DNA from: Bifidobacterium canis | GTDB lineage: Bacteria; Actinomycetota; Actinomycetes; Actinomycetales; Bifidobacteriaceae | Assembly: GCF_009727065.1 (NCBI RefSeq) | Contig: NZ_WNLP01000003.1 | Coordinates: 62,001 to 126,000 of the forward strand | DNA: 64,000 bases | Direction of reading: 5' to 3' | In this document: positions 1-13,234 of the stretch, in pieces | How positions within the stretch are numbered: the first letter of the stretch is position 1 | How the letters are laid out: the number at the start of each line of letters is the position of its first letter | Notes under the pieces: model-generated | The model's database searches: none | What the model saw: only the letters and a program-made list of their open reading frames with translations | Told to the model about the DNA's origin: nothing | Position numbers and translations under genes: made by a program

Positions 1-27
1 GTAGGGGGAGAGATGTGTTCAAAATAG

Positions 28-60
28 ATGGCTGTGGGCAGAGATCTCCCCACAGCCGGT
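28..60 (-). terminator. Terminator of the rpsP-KH-rimM operon
   Basis: GGCTGTGGG at 30-38 pairs with CCCACAGCC at 49-57, giving a strong GC-rich stem just beyond the rimM stop. It lies at the window edge. No other gene is visible in bases 1-84. Confidence 0.7.
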
Positions 61-84
61 AACGCTTATAAAAAAGTGGGGGAG

Positions 85-645
85 TTATGCCCCATACCCA
101 GGAATCAACCCTCCTGGAGGGGTGACGAGCATCGTGCCGGCTTCCAAATCGATGTCGGGAATGATCGGCTCGACGAACGGAATGAGGCAGGTTGACTCGG
201 CGTCGGTAGGGTGGGTGAGTCGAAGCTTCACCAGCCACTGAGCGCCTTCGAGCATATCTACCACGGTGCCGATCTCATTGCCCTGCGCGTCCATGGCTTT
301 AAGACCGATCAGATCTTTGGGGTAGAACTCGTCGTCGTCCAAATCCATCGGCTCGCCATAGAGAATCGTGCCTCGCAAAGCCTCAGACGCATTGCGGTCG
401 GTGATTCCCTCGAAACGCACATACCAGCGATGCTTGAAGGTGCGAGACGAGGCGACAACGAATTCACGAAGCGCATCGCCGGCTTCTTTGGCATACAGCA
501 CCTCGCCGGGGGCAAAGCGCACATCGGGTTCGTCGGTGTAGAGTTCCACCGAGACTTCGCCCTTGAGCCCCTGCGCCTTGCCGATACGACAGACCCGCAA
601 CAACTCTTGGGGCTGTTGCGGGTCTTGCACGTTCATCGTGTTCAC
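85..645 (-). CDS. rimM: Ribosome maturation factor RimM
   Basis: RimM binds ribosomal protein S19 and assists late maturation of the 30S subunit head. The 186-residue product has the N-terminal RimM domain (about 17-100, opening with RIGKAQGLKGEV) and a C-terminal PRC-barrel (about 107-180). The length is normal for the family. Its start overlaps the stop of the KH-domain gene by 4 bases (ATGA type), so it is the third gene of an operon with rpsP and is probably translationally coupled. The hairpin at 28-60 ends the transcript. Confidence 0.96.
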   Translation of the reverse strand: MNTMNVQDPQQPQELLRVCRIGKAQGLKGEVSVELYTDEPDVRFAPGEVLYAKEAGDALREFVVASSRTFKHRWYVRFEGITDRNASEALRGTILYGEPMDLDDDEFYPKDLIGLKAMDAQGNEIGTVVDMLEGAQWLVKLRLTHPTDAESTCLIPFVEPIIPDIDLEAGTMLVTPPGGLIPGYGA

Positions 646-881
646 CTGCGCACGTCCATAATGTCGACGCGCACCTTGTGATCAGACAGCGCCTGCACCA
701 CCGTGCGAATCGCATTCGCGGTGCGGCCGTTACGCCCGATCACACGCCCGATGTCTTCTGGATTCACGCGAACGCGAATCAGTTCCCCGCGGGCGTTCTC
801 ATGGGACTTGACAGAGACGTCGTCAGGAAAATCGACGATGTTCTTGATCAGATGTTCCACGGCTTGAGCGAGCATGATCAC
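642..881 (-). CDS. khpA: KH-domain RNA-binding protein (KhpA/YlqC family)
   Basis: A 79-residue single KH domain carrying the GxxG loop as IGRNG near residues 48-52. Members bind RNA and, in several Gram-positive bacteria, work with KhpB on small RNAs and cell elongation. The position between rpsP and rimM is the standard one in Actinobacteria and Firmicutes. The gene overlaps both neighbours by 4 bases (starts at the rpsP stop, ends at the rimM start), indicating one tightly coupled transcript. Family membership is clear; the exact cellular role here is inferred. Confidence 0.92.
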   Translation of the reverse strand: MIMLAQAVEHLIKNIVDFPDDVSVKSHENARGELIRVRVNPEDIGRVIGRNGRTANAIRTVVQALSDHKVRVDIMDVRR

Positions 882-1357
882 GCAGCTTCCGAATCGGACT
901 GGGCGGCATCAGCGAGCTCGACCTTTTCGTCGGCGGCTTCGGTAGCCTCAGCGTCGGCAGGAGCTGCTTCAGCGTTGGCCTTTGCCTCGGCCTCAGCCTT
1001 GGCTGCCTTGAGCTTCTGGGCCTTGTTCTCAGCTTCTTCAACGAGAACGGCGGCTTCCGGCTTTGCGGAAACGGTCTTCAGTGTGCCTTCAGCACCCTTG
1101 AGACCCTTGAACTTCTGCCAATCGCCGGTGATCTTGAGCAGGTTGAGCACCTGCTCGGTCGGCTGGGCGCCAACGCCGAGCCAGTACTGTGCACGATCGG
1201 AGTTGATCTCGATCGTGGACGGCTGGGTGTTCGGGTTGTACAGACCGATCTCTTCGATGGCCTGGCCGTCGCGCTTGTTACGGGAATCCATAATCACGAC
1301 GCGGTACACGGCATAGAACTTCTTGCCCATTCGCTTCAAACGAATCTTGGTTGCCAA
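878..1357 (-). CDS. rpsP: 30S ribosomal protein S16
   Basis: The N-terminal ~90 residues are a typical S16 ([20 protein letters not shown], then YWLGVGAQP). The protein is 159 residues, against about 80-90 in most bacteria. The extra C-terminal part is rich in Ala, Glu and Lys and probably disordered, as in other high-GC Gram-positives. The start is a TTG at 1355-1357 preceded by AAGGAG; no ATG is available there. It is the first gene of the rpsP-khpA-rimM operon, transcribed leftward from the 1358-1600 gap. Confidence 0.95.
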   Translation of the reverse strand: MATKIRLKRMGKKFYAVYRVVIMDSRNKRDGQAIEEIGLYNPNTQPSTIEINSDRAQYWLGVGAQPTEQVLNLLKITGDWQKFKGLKGAEGTLKTVSAKPEAAVLVEEAENKAQKLKAAKAEAEAKANAEAAPADAEATEAADEKVELADAAQSDSEAA

Positions 1358-1605
1358 AATGGCTCTCCTTGTTAACTAGGGGTGTGCGCTCGTTCGCCGT
1401 GTGGGGACAAGGCTTACGAACTCACGTGTTCCTTGCACGCGGGGTGATAGAGGGCTCCCCGTGCACAAATAACCTTTGCAGTATATCGCGCTCCCAAGAT
1501 ATTTCGCAGTCCGTTCGTGTGCCCCGCGCCGCTCGTATGCCGACACCGCAAAAACCCTACTGCGATGTACGATATTGCAGTACGCGCATGTGCAAAGGAG
1601 AGCCT

Positions 1606-5005
<3,400 letters not shown>

Positions 5006-5021
5006 TGTGCCTGAGCGGTAA

Positions 5022-6173
5022 TTAGTTGGAACTGGCAGCTTTGCGCGCAGACGGACGCGGCGGGAGCGCCGACGGCCAGGACTCGCGCGCGGCAGCGTTC
5101 ACCGCGGTCTTCGTGTCGGTCAACGTCAACGTTGCCGTCAGCGCGAGATGATCGGATCCTTCGATCTTCACCGTCTGCACGTTCGAAGCGGTCATGAAGT
5201 CGGTGAACAGAATGTGGTCGAGCACGATGCGCGGCCATGCAAGCCAACTCGGGAACGTCGGGTGTTCGCCCTGCGCCTCGGTGAGCGTCGCGTCATGGAA
5301 TCCGCTCGCCAGCAGTTTGCGGAAGCTCGGGTGTGCAATACTCGAGTTGAGATCTCCCATAATCACCGCAATATGCTCACGCTCCTCGCCCTGCGCGGTA
5401 TTCGCGGGCGATGGTTTGGCAAGCGCGCCGAGCCCGATAATTCCGCTCGACCAATCCTTGCAGCTTCTCTGCGGAGATTTCGTGTGCGCGGAGGCGAACA
5501 CAATATTGGTCGTCGACGTGACGGGCAGCATGACGGAAGGCACGTCTGCGGCGGGAATCGGCACGCCGGTAGGAGTGCCGGAAGTCGGTTCGACGCGCAG
5601 CCACAGTCCGTTGAATCCGCCGTTGTCATCGACACTGGGGTCGCCGAGCTGGTGATAGGGGAAGAGTTCGTCGAGCCCGGCGTCATGCAGTTCGCCGACC
5701 AGTTTCTCGCTCAACTCCTGCAATGCGAGCACCGCAATATCGTGCTGTTTCGCGGCGGCGACGATTTCCTGCGCGTTCGCGCGACCGAAGCGGCAGTTGA
5801 GCGTGAACACGTTGAAGTGGCCGCGTGACATATCATGCGGCGAAGTAGTCGCAGAATCCGAAGTATTATGCGCGTCGCGTTGCGCGAGTTTCTTTGCGAT
5901 CAGTTCGCCGGTGTTCGGAGTCTTCAGATTATTCATCCAATACGCGGTTTTGCGCAGCAGAGAGGCGATAAGACCGATCATCGTGCACGCAAAGAACGGC
6001 CACTCCTGCAGGCACCCGCCGATGACGGCGAGCACTGCGAATCCGATCCAAGCGAACGGAGTGAGCGCGATCATGTATGGCAGCGGAGCATGACCGTCCC
6101 AGCCGGCGGGCAGTTCGCTGAGCGAAATCCACACCAGCAGTAGTACGAGAATCACCCACAGCGCGATCATCAT
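5022..6173 (-). CDS. Membrane-anchored endonuclease/exonuclease/phosphatase (EEP) family protein
   Basis: Two or three N-terminal hydrophobic segments (about residues 1-80) are followed by an EEP domain. Visible EEP landmarks are FTLNCRFGRANAQEIV (catalytic Asn), LALQELSEKLV (metal-binding Glu), GFNGLWLR, VIMGDLNSS (Asp/Asn) and the terminal SDHLALTATL (Asp-His). The active site should lie outside the membrane. Substrate is unknown; relatives cleave nucleic acids or phosphodiesters. I chose ATG 6173 because GAGGAG lies 6 bases upstream; the longer frame adds ten unlikely residues. It converges with lacZ, leaving only 16 bases between stops. Confidence 0.85.
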   Translation of the reverse strand: MMIALWVILVLLLVWISLSELPAGWDGHAPLPYMIALTPFAWIGFAVLAVIGGCLQEWPFFACTMIGLIASLLRKTAYWMNNLKTPNTGELIAKKLAQRDAHNTSDSATTSPHDMSRGHFNVFTLNCRFGRANAQEIVAAAKQHDIAVLALQELSEKLVGELHDAGLDELFPYHQLGDPSVDDNGGFNGLWLRVEPTSGTPTGVPIPAADVPSVMLPVTSTTNIVFASAHTKSPQRSCKDWSSGIIGLGALAKPSPANTAQGEEREHIAVIMGDLNSSIAHPSFRKLLASGFHDATLTEAQGEHPTFPSWLAWPRIVLDHILFTDFMTASNVQTVKIEGSDHLALTATLTLTDTKTAVNAAARESWPSALPPRPSARKAASSN

Positions 6174-6439
6174 ATGCGACTCCTCACAGTAGTAGCGTGC
6201 CACTATGGTCTATCACCAGATTGTGCGTTGCCTGTATGCCCCGCCGCCGAACCATAGTGCACATGCTTTTGCTGAGTATTGAGATTACTGATTTATGTGC
6301 TATGCGGCGCTCGCGCAGAATATCAGGTGACTTATTTGGCAGATAGTTATTGAGATAACTCAGATAGTGCAGAATGTGCGGCGCGCGAGCACAGGTGCAC
6401 CCGCTCGTTGCGTTTGCGCAGAGCGGATACACGACAGCT

Positions 6440-6469
6440 GGTTGAGCTAGTTCGCAAACTAGCTCAACC
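6440..6469 (-). terminator. Terminator hairpin downstream of ffh
   Basis: GGTTGAGCTAGTT (6440-6452), loop CGCA, AACTAGCTCAACC (6457-6469): a perfect 13-bp stem directly after the ffh stop. The rest of the 6174-6485 gap presumably carries the promoter of the EEP-family gene; I see no open reading frame with a ribosome site there. Confidence 0.75.
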
Positions 6470-6485
6470 GAATACGCTCATCGAA

Positions 6486-8123
6486 TTAGCCGAGCAAGCC
6501 AGAGAGCCCGCCACCCAGATTCGGTGGGACTTCAGCGCCGCCGAGCATATCTTGCAAACCGGCAGGAAGCTCGGTATTCTGCGGTTTCTTCGCGAACGCG
6601 GAACCCGAGGAATTCGATTTGTTCGACAACTTCTCACGCAATGCTTTCTCTTCGGCCTCGCGCTTCATCGGGTTGCCGGACTTGCCTTTGCCCTTCTTGC
6701 CTTTCTTACCCTTCTTATTCTTGCGTGAACCGCCAGCAGGACCGCCGAAGCCAGGCATGCCGCCGCCGATGCCGGCGCGGTTCGCCATGCGCTTCATCAT
6801 CTTCGACGCCTGCTCAAAGCGCTGTAACAGCGCGTTCACAGCGGAAACGGTCACACCGGAACCAGCTGCAATGCGCGCGCGGCGAGAGCCGTCGATAATC
6901 TTCGGATTGCGACGCTCCTCCGGAGTCATCGAGCGAATAATCGCCTCGGTGCGGTCGATCTCACGCTCGTCGAACTGCTCAAGTTCCTTGCGATGCTGAG
7001 CCATGCCAGGAATCATGCCGAGCAGCGACTTCATCGAGCCGAGCTTGCGCACCTGCTGCAATTGAGCCATGAAGTCGTCGAGGCCGAATTCGCCTTGTGA
7101 CATCTTCTCGGCGGCCTTGCGAGTCTCCTCTTCGTCGAACTCGCGTTGAGCCTGCTCGATGAGCGTCAGAATATCGCCCATGTCGAGAATGCGAGACGCC
7201 ATGCGGTCGGGGTGGAAGACCTCGAAGTCCTTCAATCCCTCGCCATTGGAGGCGAACAGAATCGGCTTGCCGGTCACCGAGGCGACAGACAGCGCAGCAC
7301 CACCGCGCGCGTCACCATCGAGCTTCGAAAGCACGACGCCGGTGAAGTCGACGCCCTCATCGAACGCCTTCGCAGTGCGCACGGCGTCTTGACCGATCAT
7401 CGCGTCGATCACGAACAGAATCTCGTTCGGGTGCACGGCATCGCGAATATCGCGCGCCTGCTGCATCAGCGCCTCGTCAACGCCCAAGCGACCAGCGGTA
7501 TCGATGATCACCGTGTCATACAGCTTCTGGCGGGCATATTCAATCGAATCGCGGGCAACTTTCACCGGGTCGCCGGTCGTCTGATCGGGAGCCGACACCG
7601 CGTCGCCGCCAGCCGACTGCACGCCCTTCTCGGGGGCATACACCGGAACGCCTGCGCGTTCGCCCACCACTTCGAGCTGCGTCACTGCGTTCGGACGCTG
7701 CAAATCAGCCGCCACGAGCAGCGGCGTGTGGCCGGATTCCTTGAGCCAGTAGCCGAGTTTGCCGGCGAGTGTCGTTTTACCTGCGCCCTGCAAGCCGGCG
7801 AGCATGATGATCGTCGGCGGATTCTTCGCGAAATTCAGCGGGCGATCCACACCCTGGCCGAGGATGCTGGTGAGTTCGTCGTTGACGATTTTGACCACTT
7901 GCTGCGCCGGGTTGAGCGCTTCGGAAACCTCGGTGCTCAGCGCGCGTTCGCGCACGCGCGCGGTGAACGAGCGCACCACGTCGAGCGACACGTCGGCGTC
8001 AAGCAGTGCGCGGCGAATCTCGCGTATCGTGCCGTCGATGTCTGCATCGGAAAGCTTGCCTTTGCTCTTCAAGTGCTTGAACGCATTCGAGAGCCTATCT
8101 GTTAAAGAACTAAATGCTGCCAT
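6486..8123 (-). CDS. ffh: Signal recognition particle GTPase Ffh (SRP54)
   Basis: Ffh binds 4.5S RNA and hydrophobic signal sequences and delivers ribosome-nascent chain complexes to FtsY. Domains in order: N domain (1-90), G domain with P-loop GLQGAGKTTLAGKLG, DTAGRLGVDEALM and TKLDGDARGGAALS-type motifs, and a methionine-rich M domain (about 330-450; FMAQLQQVRKLGSM, MMKRMANRAG). The tail after about residue 460 is Gly/Lys-rich and longer than in E. coli. I use ATG 8123; a GTG three codons upstream is also possible. A TAGAAT hexamer (complement of 8134-8139) is only 10 bases upstream, so the leader must be very short. Confidence 0.96.
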   Translation of the reverse strand: MAAFSSLTDRLSNAFKHLKSKGKLSDADIDGTIREIRRALLDADVSLDVVRSFTARVRERALSTEVSEALNPAQQVVKIVNDELTSILGQGVDRPLNFAKNPPTIIMLAGLQGAGKTTLAGKLGYWLKESGHTPLLVAADLQRPNAVTQLEVVGERAGVPVYAPEKGVQSAGGDAVSAPDQTTGDPVKVARDSIEYARQKLYDTVIIDTAGRLGVDEALMQQARDIRDAVHPNEILFVIDAMIGQDAVRTAKAFDEGVDFTGVVLSKLDGDARGGAALSVASVTGKPILFASNGEGLKDFEVFHPDRMASRILDMGDILTLIEQAQREFDEEETRKAAEKMSQGEFGLDDFMAQLQQVRKLGSMKSLLGMIPGMAQHRKELEQFDEREIDRTEAIIRSMTPEERRNPKIIDGSRRARIAAGSGVTVSAVNALLQRFEQASKMMKRMANRAGIGGGMPGFGGPAGGSRKNKKGKKGKKGKGKSGNPMKREAEEKALREKLSNKSNSSGSAFAKKPQNTELPAGLQDMLGGAEVPPNLGGGLSGLLG

Positions 8124-8343
8124 AGTGACCACAATTCTAGCTTGCAGAGAGGAAATCGGCAGTAATTACATGGCATTGGGGTGGGAATCGTGGAGCTTGG
8201 GTGCAAGCACTGGTTTTGCAAGTAAATATTCGGTAGACTGGAAACTCAGTGTGATTTACATCAACAGAGAGAAAATATATTTTCTTTTGGATAAGCGAGT
8301 AATAAAAATATCGGTATGCGTCAGCAAGCGGTAAGGAGGCGAA

Positions 8344-9248
8344 ATGAAACAGAAGAAAATTGAGCAGCAGGCATTGATGGTGGGTATCGTCGTCAATATA
8401 GTAATGGTGGTCGCCGGCTTCTTCGTGTTCTTCCTCACCGGTTTGAAGGCGATGTTCCTTGACGCCTCGTTCACCGTGATCTCCGTGCTCTCCGGTGCCG
8501 TCGCCGCGTATCTGTCGAAGAAAACAGTGCGCGTTTCCGAGCGTTTCCCCAACGGCATGTTCGCGCTGGAACCGATCTACGCAATCTGCAAATCGATTTT
8601 CACGATCTGTCTGCTGTTGTTCTCGTTCCTCGACGTGCTGCAGGTGGCGATCACCTATTTCGTGCACGGCGAAGGCGAGCGGCTCTCGTTCGGGCCGGTG
8701 ATCATCTATCAGATCGCGTCCGTGGCCGTGTGCCTCGGCTTGGTGGCGTACTACCGCATGCGCAACCGCTCGATCGGCAACGCGAGCATGATGCTCAAAG
8801 CAGAGTCGAACGGCACGTGGATCGACGGCATGATCTCGTTAGGCATCGGCATCGTTGCGGTACTGCTGTTCTTCCTGCCGACCGGCACGCCGTTCGATTT
8901 CCTGCACTACACCGGTGATTTCTTCATCACCACGATCATCGTTGTGCTCACTGTCAAAGAACCATTCATTGTGCTTCGCGACGCGTTCGTGGAGCTGATC
9001 GGTGGCACGCACGACGACGAGGAGACCTCCGCGCTGGTGGAGCGCTCCGTTGCCGAGCACTTGCCCGAGAACATCGAGATGGAGAAAATCCATGTGTTCA
9101 AAACGGGCATGAACTACGACGTCGATATTTTATCGGCAGTTCCGAAGGTGCGGTGTCGATTGAGCGGCTGGTCGCTGCGCGCAATGCAATTGAGTACGCG
9201 CTGAAGCCGAAGCTGCATATCGTGAACGTCGACTTCGTGTTCGAGTGA
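8344..9248 (+). pseudogene. Cation diffusion facilitator-type transporter, apparent frameshift near the C-terminus
   Basis: The protein begins MKQKKIEQQALMVGIVVNIV after a GGAGG ribosome site and has about five or six membrane segments, with the CDF-like pattern of LDASFTVISVLSGAVAAYLSKK and AESNGTWIDGMISLG. CDF proteins export divalent metals such as Zn, Mn or Fe; the substrate is not evident. The uninterrupted frame ends at 9204, but inserting one T in the TTTT run at 9128-9131 restores VDIFIGSSEGAVSIERLVAARNAIEYALKPK and a stop at 9246-9248. That is a typical cytoplasmic CDF tail, so the true gene probably extends to 9248. Confidence 0.82.
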
Positions 9249-9294
9249 TAGCTTTGGGCACGAGTTTGGCATTGAGCTAGTGGCTCATATATAA

Positions 9295-9330
9295 AATGTG
9301 GCTCATCATCTATGAGATGATGAGCCACAT
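9295..9330. terminator. Bidirectional terminator between the CDF gene and cysS
   Basis: ATGTGGCTCATCATC, a 5-base loop, then GATGATGAGCCACAT: a perfect 15-bp inverted repeat between two convergent genes. Confidence 0.85.
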
Positions 9331-9351
9331 TAGTTTAGAGTTCAGTTTGGT

Positions 9352-10989
9352 TTAGTTCAGTGACCAGGTGGAGCCGGAAGGGCCGTCTTCGATTGTGACG
9401 CCGAGAGCGGTGAGGGAGTCTCGAATCTCGTCGGCCTTTGCGAAGTCCTTGGCTTTGCGGGCGTCGGCGCGCGCTTGCAGTTGTGCGTCGATGAGTTTGG
9501 CGAGCGTGTCGGCAGCTGCGTTAGAGCCGCCGGTTTCGTCGCCACTGCCGATCCACGGGTCGGCAAGCGGGTCGAGGCCGAGCGTGTCAAGCATTGCGCG
9601 CACATTGACGAGTGCGGAACGCAGGTCTCGCAGTGTATCGGTGTCGGAGCTGCCGCCCAGTTTGGCGAGCAGGGTGTTGCCTTCGCGAATCTGCGTGAAG
9701 ATGGCGGCGGTGGCACGCGACACATTCACGTCGTCGTTCATCGCAGCTGTGAAGTCAGCTGGTAGATCGTCGGCCGAAACCGCAGTGATTTCGTCACGCG
9801 AAGGCTGCTCGCCCAGTGCGTCTGCGGCGTGCTCGATGAAGTTCATGATGCGGTCGTATGCGGCCTGAGCCTCGTTCAGCGTCTGGTCGCTCCATTCGAG
9901 CATCGAACGGTATTGCACCGAGCCGAGCGCATAGCGCACAACCCACGCGGAGTGTTCGGCAAGCACGGCCGGAACCGAAAGTCCGTTGCCGAGCGACTTG
10001 CTCATCTTCTCGCCTTTGGCGGTCACCCAAGCCGAGTGCATCCAACGGTTTGCGGACTTGTAGCCGGCAGCGCGCGTCTGCGCCATCTCGTTCTCGTGGT
10101 GGGGGAAGCGCAGGTCGAGTCCGCCGCCATGGATGTCGAACATGCCATCCAAGTAGCGGTAGCTCATCGCCGAGCATTCGATGTGCCAGCCGGGGCGTCC
10201 CACCCCGAACGGCGTCTTCCAGCGTGCGTCGATCGGATCGGTCGGCTTCGGGCGCTTCCATAGGGCGAAGTCGCGTGGATCGCGCTTGTTCTCCGACATG
10301 TCCGCCGGATCGACCGGATTGTATTTATCATCGCCGGTCGCATCCACCGAAGGACCCATGCGATCCGCCACTTCAGCAGCCTCGTCTACTTCAGCGGTCT
10401 GCTTCTGGTGGGTGAGCTCGCCGTAATGCGGCCACGACGCCACGTCGAAATACACGTCGCCGGTCAGCTCGCCATTCTCGTCGCGAATCACGTAGGCGTG
10501 CCCGTTGTCGATGATGCGCTCGATCAGATGAATCATGTCGAGAATGTGCCCGGTTGCGCGCGGCTCGTATGTCGGCGGCAGCACGCCGAGCTTGTTGTAT
10601 GCGTCGGTGAATTCGCGCTCGTAGTGGTACGCGCGCGCCCACCACTTCTGCCCGGCCGCCGCCGCTTTGTCAAGAATCTTGTCGTCGATATCGGTGACGT
10701 TGCGAATGAACGTGACCTTGTAGCCCAGTCGTTCGAACCAGCGGCGGATGATGTCGAACGCGACGCCCGCGCGAATATGCCCGATATGCGGCGAGCTCTG
10801 CACTGTGGCACCACACACATACATGCCCACTTTGCCCGGCTGCAATGGCTCGAAACGCGAGATCTCGTGCGTCGCCGTGTCATACAGCTTCAAATCGACG
10901 GCAACATTGGCAATGCCGTTATTGCCCGCCATCTTCGTCTCTTCGAACTGGGAAACCTTGGAATTATCTGTGTTGTGAGTGGTGCTCAT
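9352..10989 (-). CDS. cysS: Cysteinyl-tRNA synthetase
   Basis: Class I synthetase charging tRNA-Cys. Signatures are the HIGH motif in [11 protein letters not shown] (near residue 68), zinc ligands in MYVCG and in WHIECSAMS with the following His-rich stretch ([17 protein letters not shown]), and KMSKS in [11 protein letters not shown]. The 545-residue length is slightly above the usual 460-480 because of a 20-residue N-terminal lead and an acidic insert near 200-235. ATG 10989 is chosen because a TACGCT hexamer ends 6 bases upstream, suggesting a leaderless start; an internal ATG twenty codons in is an alternative. Confidence 0.96.
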   Translation of the reverse strand: MSTTHNTDNSKVSQFEETKMAGNNGIANVAVDLKLYDTATHEISRFEPLQPGKVGMYVCGATVQSSPHIGHIRAGVAFDIIRRWFERLGYKVTFIRNVTDIDDKILDKAAAAGQKWWARAYHYEREFTDAYNKLGVLPPTYEPRATGHILDMIHLIERIIDNGHAYVIRDENGELTGDVYFDVASWPHYGELTHQKQTAEVDEAAEVADRMGPSVDATGDDKYNPVDPADMSENKRDPRDFALWKRPKPTDPIDARWKTPFGVGRPGWHIECSAMSYRYLDGMFDIHGGGLDLRFPHHENEMAQTRAAGYKSANRWMHSAWVTAKGEKMSKSLGNGLSVPAVLAEHSAWVVRYALGSVQYRSMLEWSDQTLNEAQAAYDRIMNFIEHAADALGEQPSRDEITAVSADDLPADFTAAMNDDVNVSRATAAIFTQIREGNTLLAKLGGSSDTDTLRDLRSALVNVRAMLDTLGLDPLADPWIGSGDETGGSNAAADTLAKLIDAQLQARADARKAKDFAKADEIRDSLTALGVTIEDGPSGSTWSLN

Positions 10990-10995
10990 AAGACG

Positions 10996-11001
10996 AGCGT
11001 A
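10996..11001 (-). promoter_or_regulatory. -10-like hexamer of a leaderless cysS promoter
   Basis: TACGCT on the minus strand ends 6 bases before the cysS ATG, with no Shine-Dalgarno sequence between. Transcription would then begin at or next to the start codon. Confidence 0.45.
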
Positions 11002-11061
11002 TTGCGTTTCGCCGACATCTCGCGCCGTTCACAACACAGATAATGCATTATCTGAAATATA

Positions 11062-13185
11062 TTATTTGCCGAGCTGCTCGGAGAGGTCGAACCACTCGGT
11101 TTCCAGTTCGCCCGACTGCGTTTCCAGCTCGCTGATCTGTGCGCTGAGCTTGCCCAACCCCTCGTAATCGGTGGGATCGTGCGAGTTCATCTGCTCTTCG
11201 AGCTCGGTTTTCTGCTGCTCCAACTTGTCGAGTTTGCGTTCGATCGCGGAGACGCGGCGCGACGCATCAGCGTACGCTTTGCCGGAGAGCTTCGGTGTCT
11301 CGTCCGCGCTCTGCTCGCTGCTCGCAGAAGCCGCAGATTCTGCGGAACTGTCGGCAGAATTGCCGGTATTATCAGCGTTGCCGAGCGCGGCGGAACCATC
11401 TTTGCGAATGCGCTCGACCATATCGAGGTAATCCTGCACGCCGCCGGGCAGGTGGCGCACCTTGCCGCCGATCAGCGCGAACTGCTGGTCGGTGACGCGC
11501 TCGAGCAAGTAGCGGTCGTGGCTCACGACGATCAGCGTGCCCGGCCAAGTGTCGAGCAGATCCTCCATCACGGCGAGCATGTCGGTGTCGAGATCGTTGC
11601 CCGGTTCGTCGAGAATAAGCACGTTCGGCTCGTCAAGCAGAATCAGCAGCAGCTGCATGCGGCGTTTCTGCCCGCCGGAGAGGTCGCGGATCGGTGTCAT
11701 CAACTGCGCGGACTCGAATCCCAGCCGTTCCATCAGCTGCCCGGGAGTCGTTTCCTTGCCGTCGACGATGTAGCTCGGCTTGTAGCGGCTCAGCACTTCT
11801 TTGATCTTGTATTTGCCGAGTTTTTCGAGCTCGTCGAGGCGCTGCGAGAGTACGGCGAATTTCACCGTCTTGCCGATGTTCACACGGCCTTGCGTAGGAG
11901 TGAGCGAACCGTCGATGATTTTGAGCAGCGTCGATTTGCCCGCGCCGTTCGCGCCGACGATGCCGAAGCGGTCACCTGGACCGATCAACCAGGTTTCGTC
12001 GTCGAGAATCTCGCGCCCGCTCACAGTGATCTCTTCGGTGGCGCGGTCATCGGCGCTGGTTTCGCGCGACTGCAAACCGTGCTCCTGCGCAACCACCGCG
12101 GCGCGCGAACCGAACGCGGAGACCAAGCGCGGGTCGTCGGCGTCGTCGATGTTCATCGTCACCGAGCCGAACGCCTGCGGTTCCTGATACATCGGCGTCA
12201 CGATATCGACTTGCGACGAGCTGCCCGACGCTCCCTGCGCCTCCTGTGCGGCGATATCCGGATCGATTGACGCGACGGAACCTTGCTCGCGGTCGAAGAT
12301 CTGCGTCACATCAATCAGATCGACCACCTGCTTGCCCAAGCGAGACGTGGCCATCTGCTTGAGTTCCACGGTGTTGCGCATCGGCGGAACGTCAGCGATC
12401 AGCTCGCGCGCCGCCTTTACATGGAACTTCTGCTTCGTGGAGCGCGCGCGTGCGCCGCGCGACAACCACGCGAGCTCCTTGCGCGCAAGATTGCGGCGCT
12501 TCGTCTCGCGCACGTCAGCCTGACGGTCACGCTCTACGCGCTGCAGCATGTATGCGCTGTAGCCACCTTCGAACGGCTCGATTTCGCCGTCGTGCACTTC
12601 CCACATCGACTCGCACACTTCGTCGAGGAACCAGCGGTCGTGCGTCACGATCAGCAACGCTCCGGTGCCTTTTGCCCAACGGTTCTTGAGATGCTCCGCG
12701 AGCCAGTGGATCGTCACCACATCCAAATGATTGGTCGGCTCGTCGAGCGCGAGCACATCCCAGTCCTTGAGCAGTAGGCGCGCGAGATCTGCGCGGCGGC
12801 GCTGACCGCCGGAGAGCGAACCGATCTTCGCGTTCAGATTGAGCCCGCCGAGCAGTGCCTCGACTATTTCGCGCGACTGCGTTTGCGCCGCCCACTCGTA
12901 ATCTTCGCGTCCCTCGAGCGCGGCCTCGCGAATCGTGGCGTTGTCATCGAGCTGATCGCGCTGGTCGAGCATACCGAAGGTCAGGCCGTTGCGTGTGGTC
13001 ACTCGGCCGGAATCCGGCTGTTGCGTACCTTTGAGCAGGTGCAGCAGCGTAGATTTGCCGTCACCGTTGCGGCCGACGATGCCGATGCGGTCGCCTTCGA
13101 ACACGCCTTGCGTCACGTCTGTGAAAATATTCTTCGTAGCGAAGGCGAGCGAGACGTGCTCGAGTCCCAAATCAAAAGTTGGCAT
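11062..13185 (-). CDS. ABC-F subfamily ATPase (Uup/Ettr-like)
   Basis: Two ABC cassettes in one soluble 707-residue chain: Walker A GRNGDGKST (about 38-46) and GANGAGKST (about 410), signatures LSGGQRRRADLAR and LSGGQKRRMQLLL, Walker B sequences ending LALDEPTNHLD and LILDEPGNDLD. No membrane segments. An acidic insert sits between the cassettes (about 295-390), and the last 80 residues form a coiled coil (RRVSAIERKLDKLEQQKTELEEQ), as in Uup. ABC-F proteins act on ribosomes or, for Uup, on DNA/ribosome quality control; whether this copy gives antibiotic protection cannot be told. Confidence 0.92.
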   Translation of the reverse strand: MPTFDLGLEHVSLAFATKNIFTDVTQGVFEGDRIGIVGRNGDGKSTLLHLLKGTQQPDSGRVTTRNGLTFGMLDQRDQLDDNATIREAALEGREDYEWAAQTQSREIVEALLGGLNLNAKIGSLSGGQRRRADLARLLLKDWDVLALDEPTNHLDVVTIHWLAEHLKNRWAKGTGALLIVTHDRWFLDEVCESMWEVHDGEIEPFEGGYSAYMLQRVERDRQADVRETKRRNLARKELAWLSRGARARSTKQKFHVKAARELIADVPPMRNTVELKQMATSRLGKQVVDLIDVTQIFDREQGSVASIDPDIAAQEAQGASGSSSQVDIVTPMYQEPQAFGSVTMNIDDADDPRLVSAFGSRAAVVAQEHGLQSRETSADDRATEEITVSGREILDDETWLIGPGDRFGIVGANGAGKSTLLKIIDGSLTPTQGRVNIGKTVKFAVLSQRLDELEKLGKYKIKEVLSRYKPSYIVDGKETTPGQLMERLGFESAQLMTPIRDLSGGQKRRMQLLLILLDEPNVLILDEPGNDLDTDMLAVMEDLLDTWPGTLIVVSHDRYLLERVTDQQFALIGGKVRHLPGGVQDYLDMVERIRKDGSAALGNADNTGNSADSSAESAASASSEQSADETPKLSGKAYADASRRVSAIERKLDKLEQQKTELEEQMNSHDPTDYEGLGKLSAQISELETQSGELETEWFDLSEQLGK

Positions 13186-13234
13186 AATAATATTATTTCT
13201 TAAAAATATAAATTAATTTCTATTACTAGCTGTG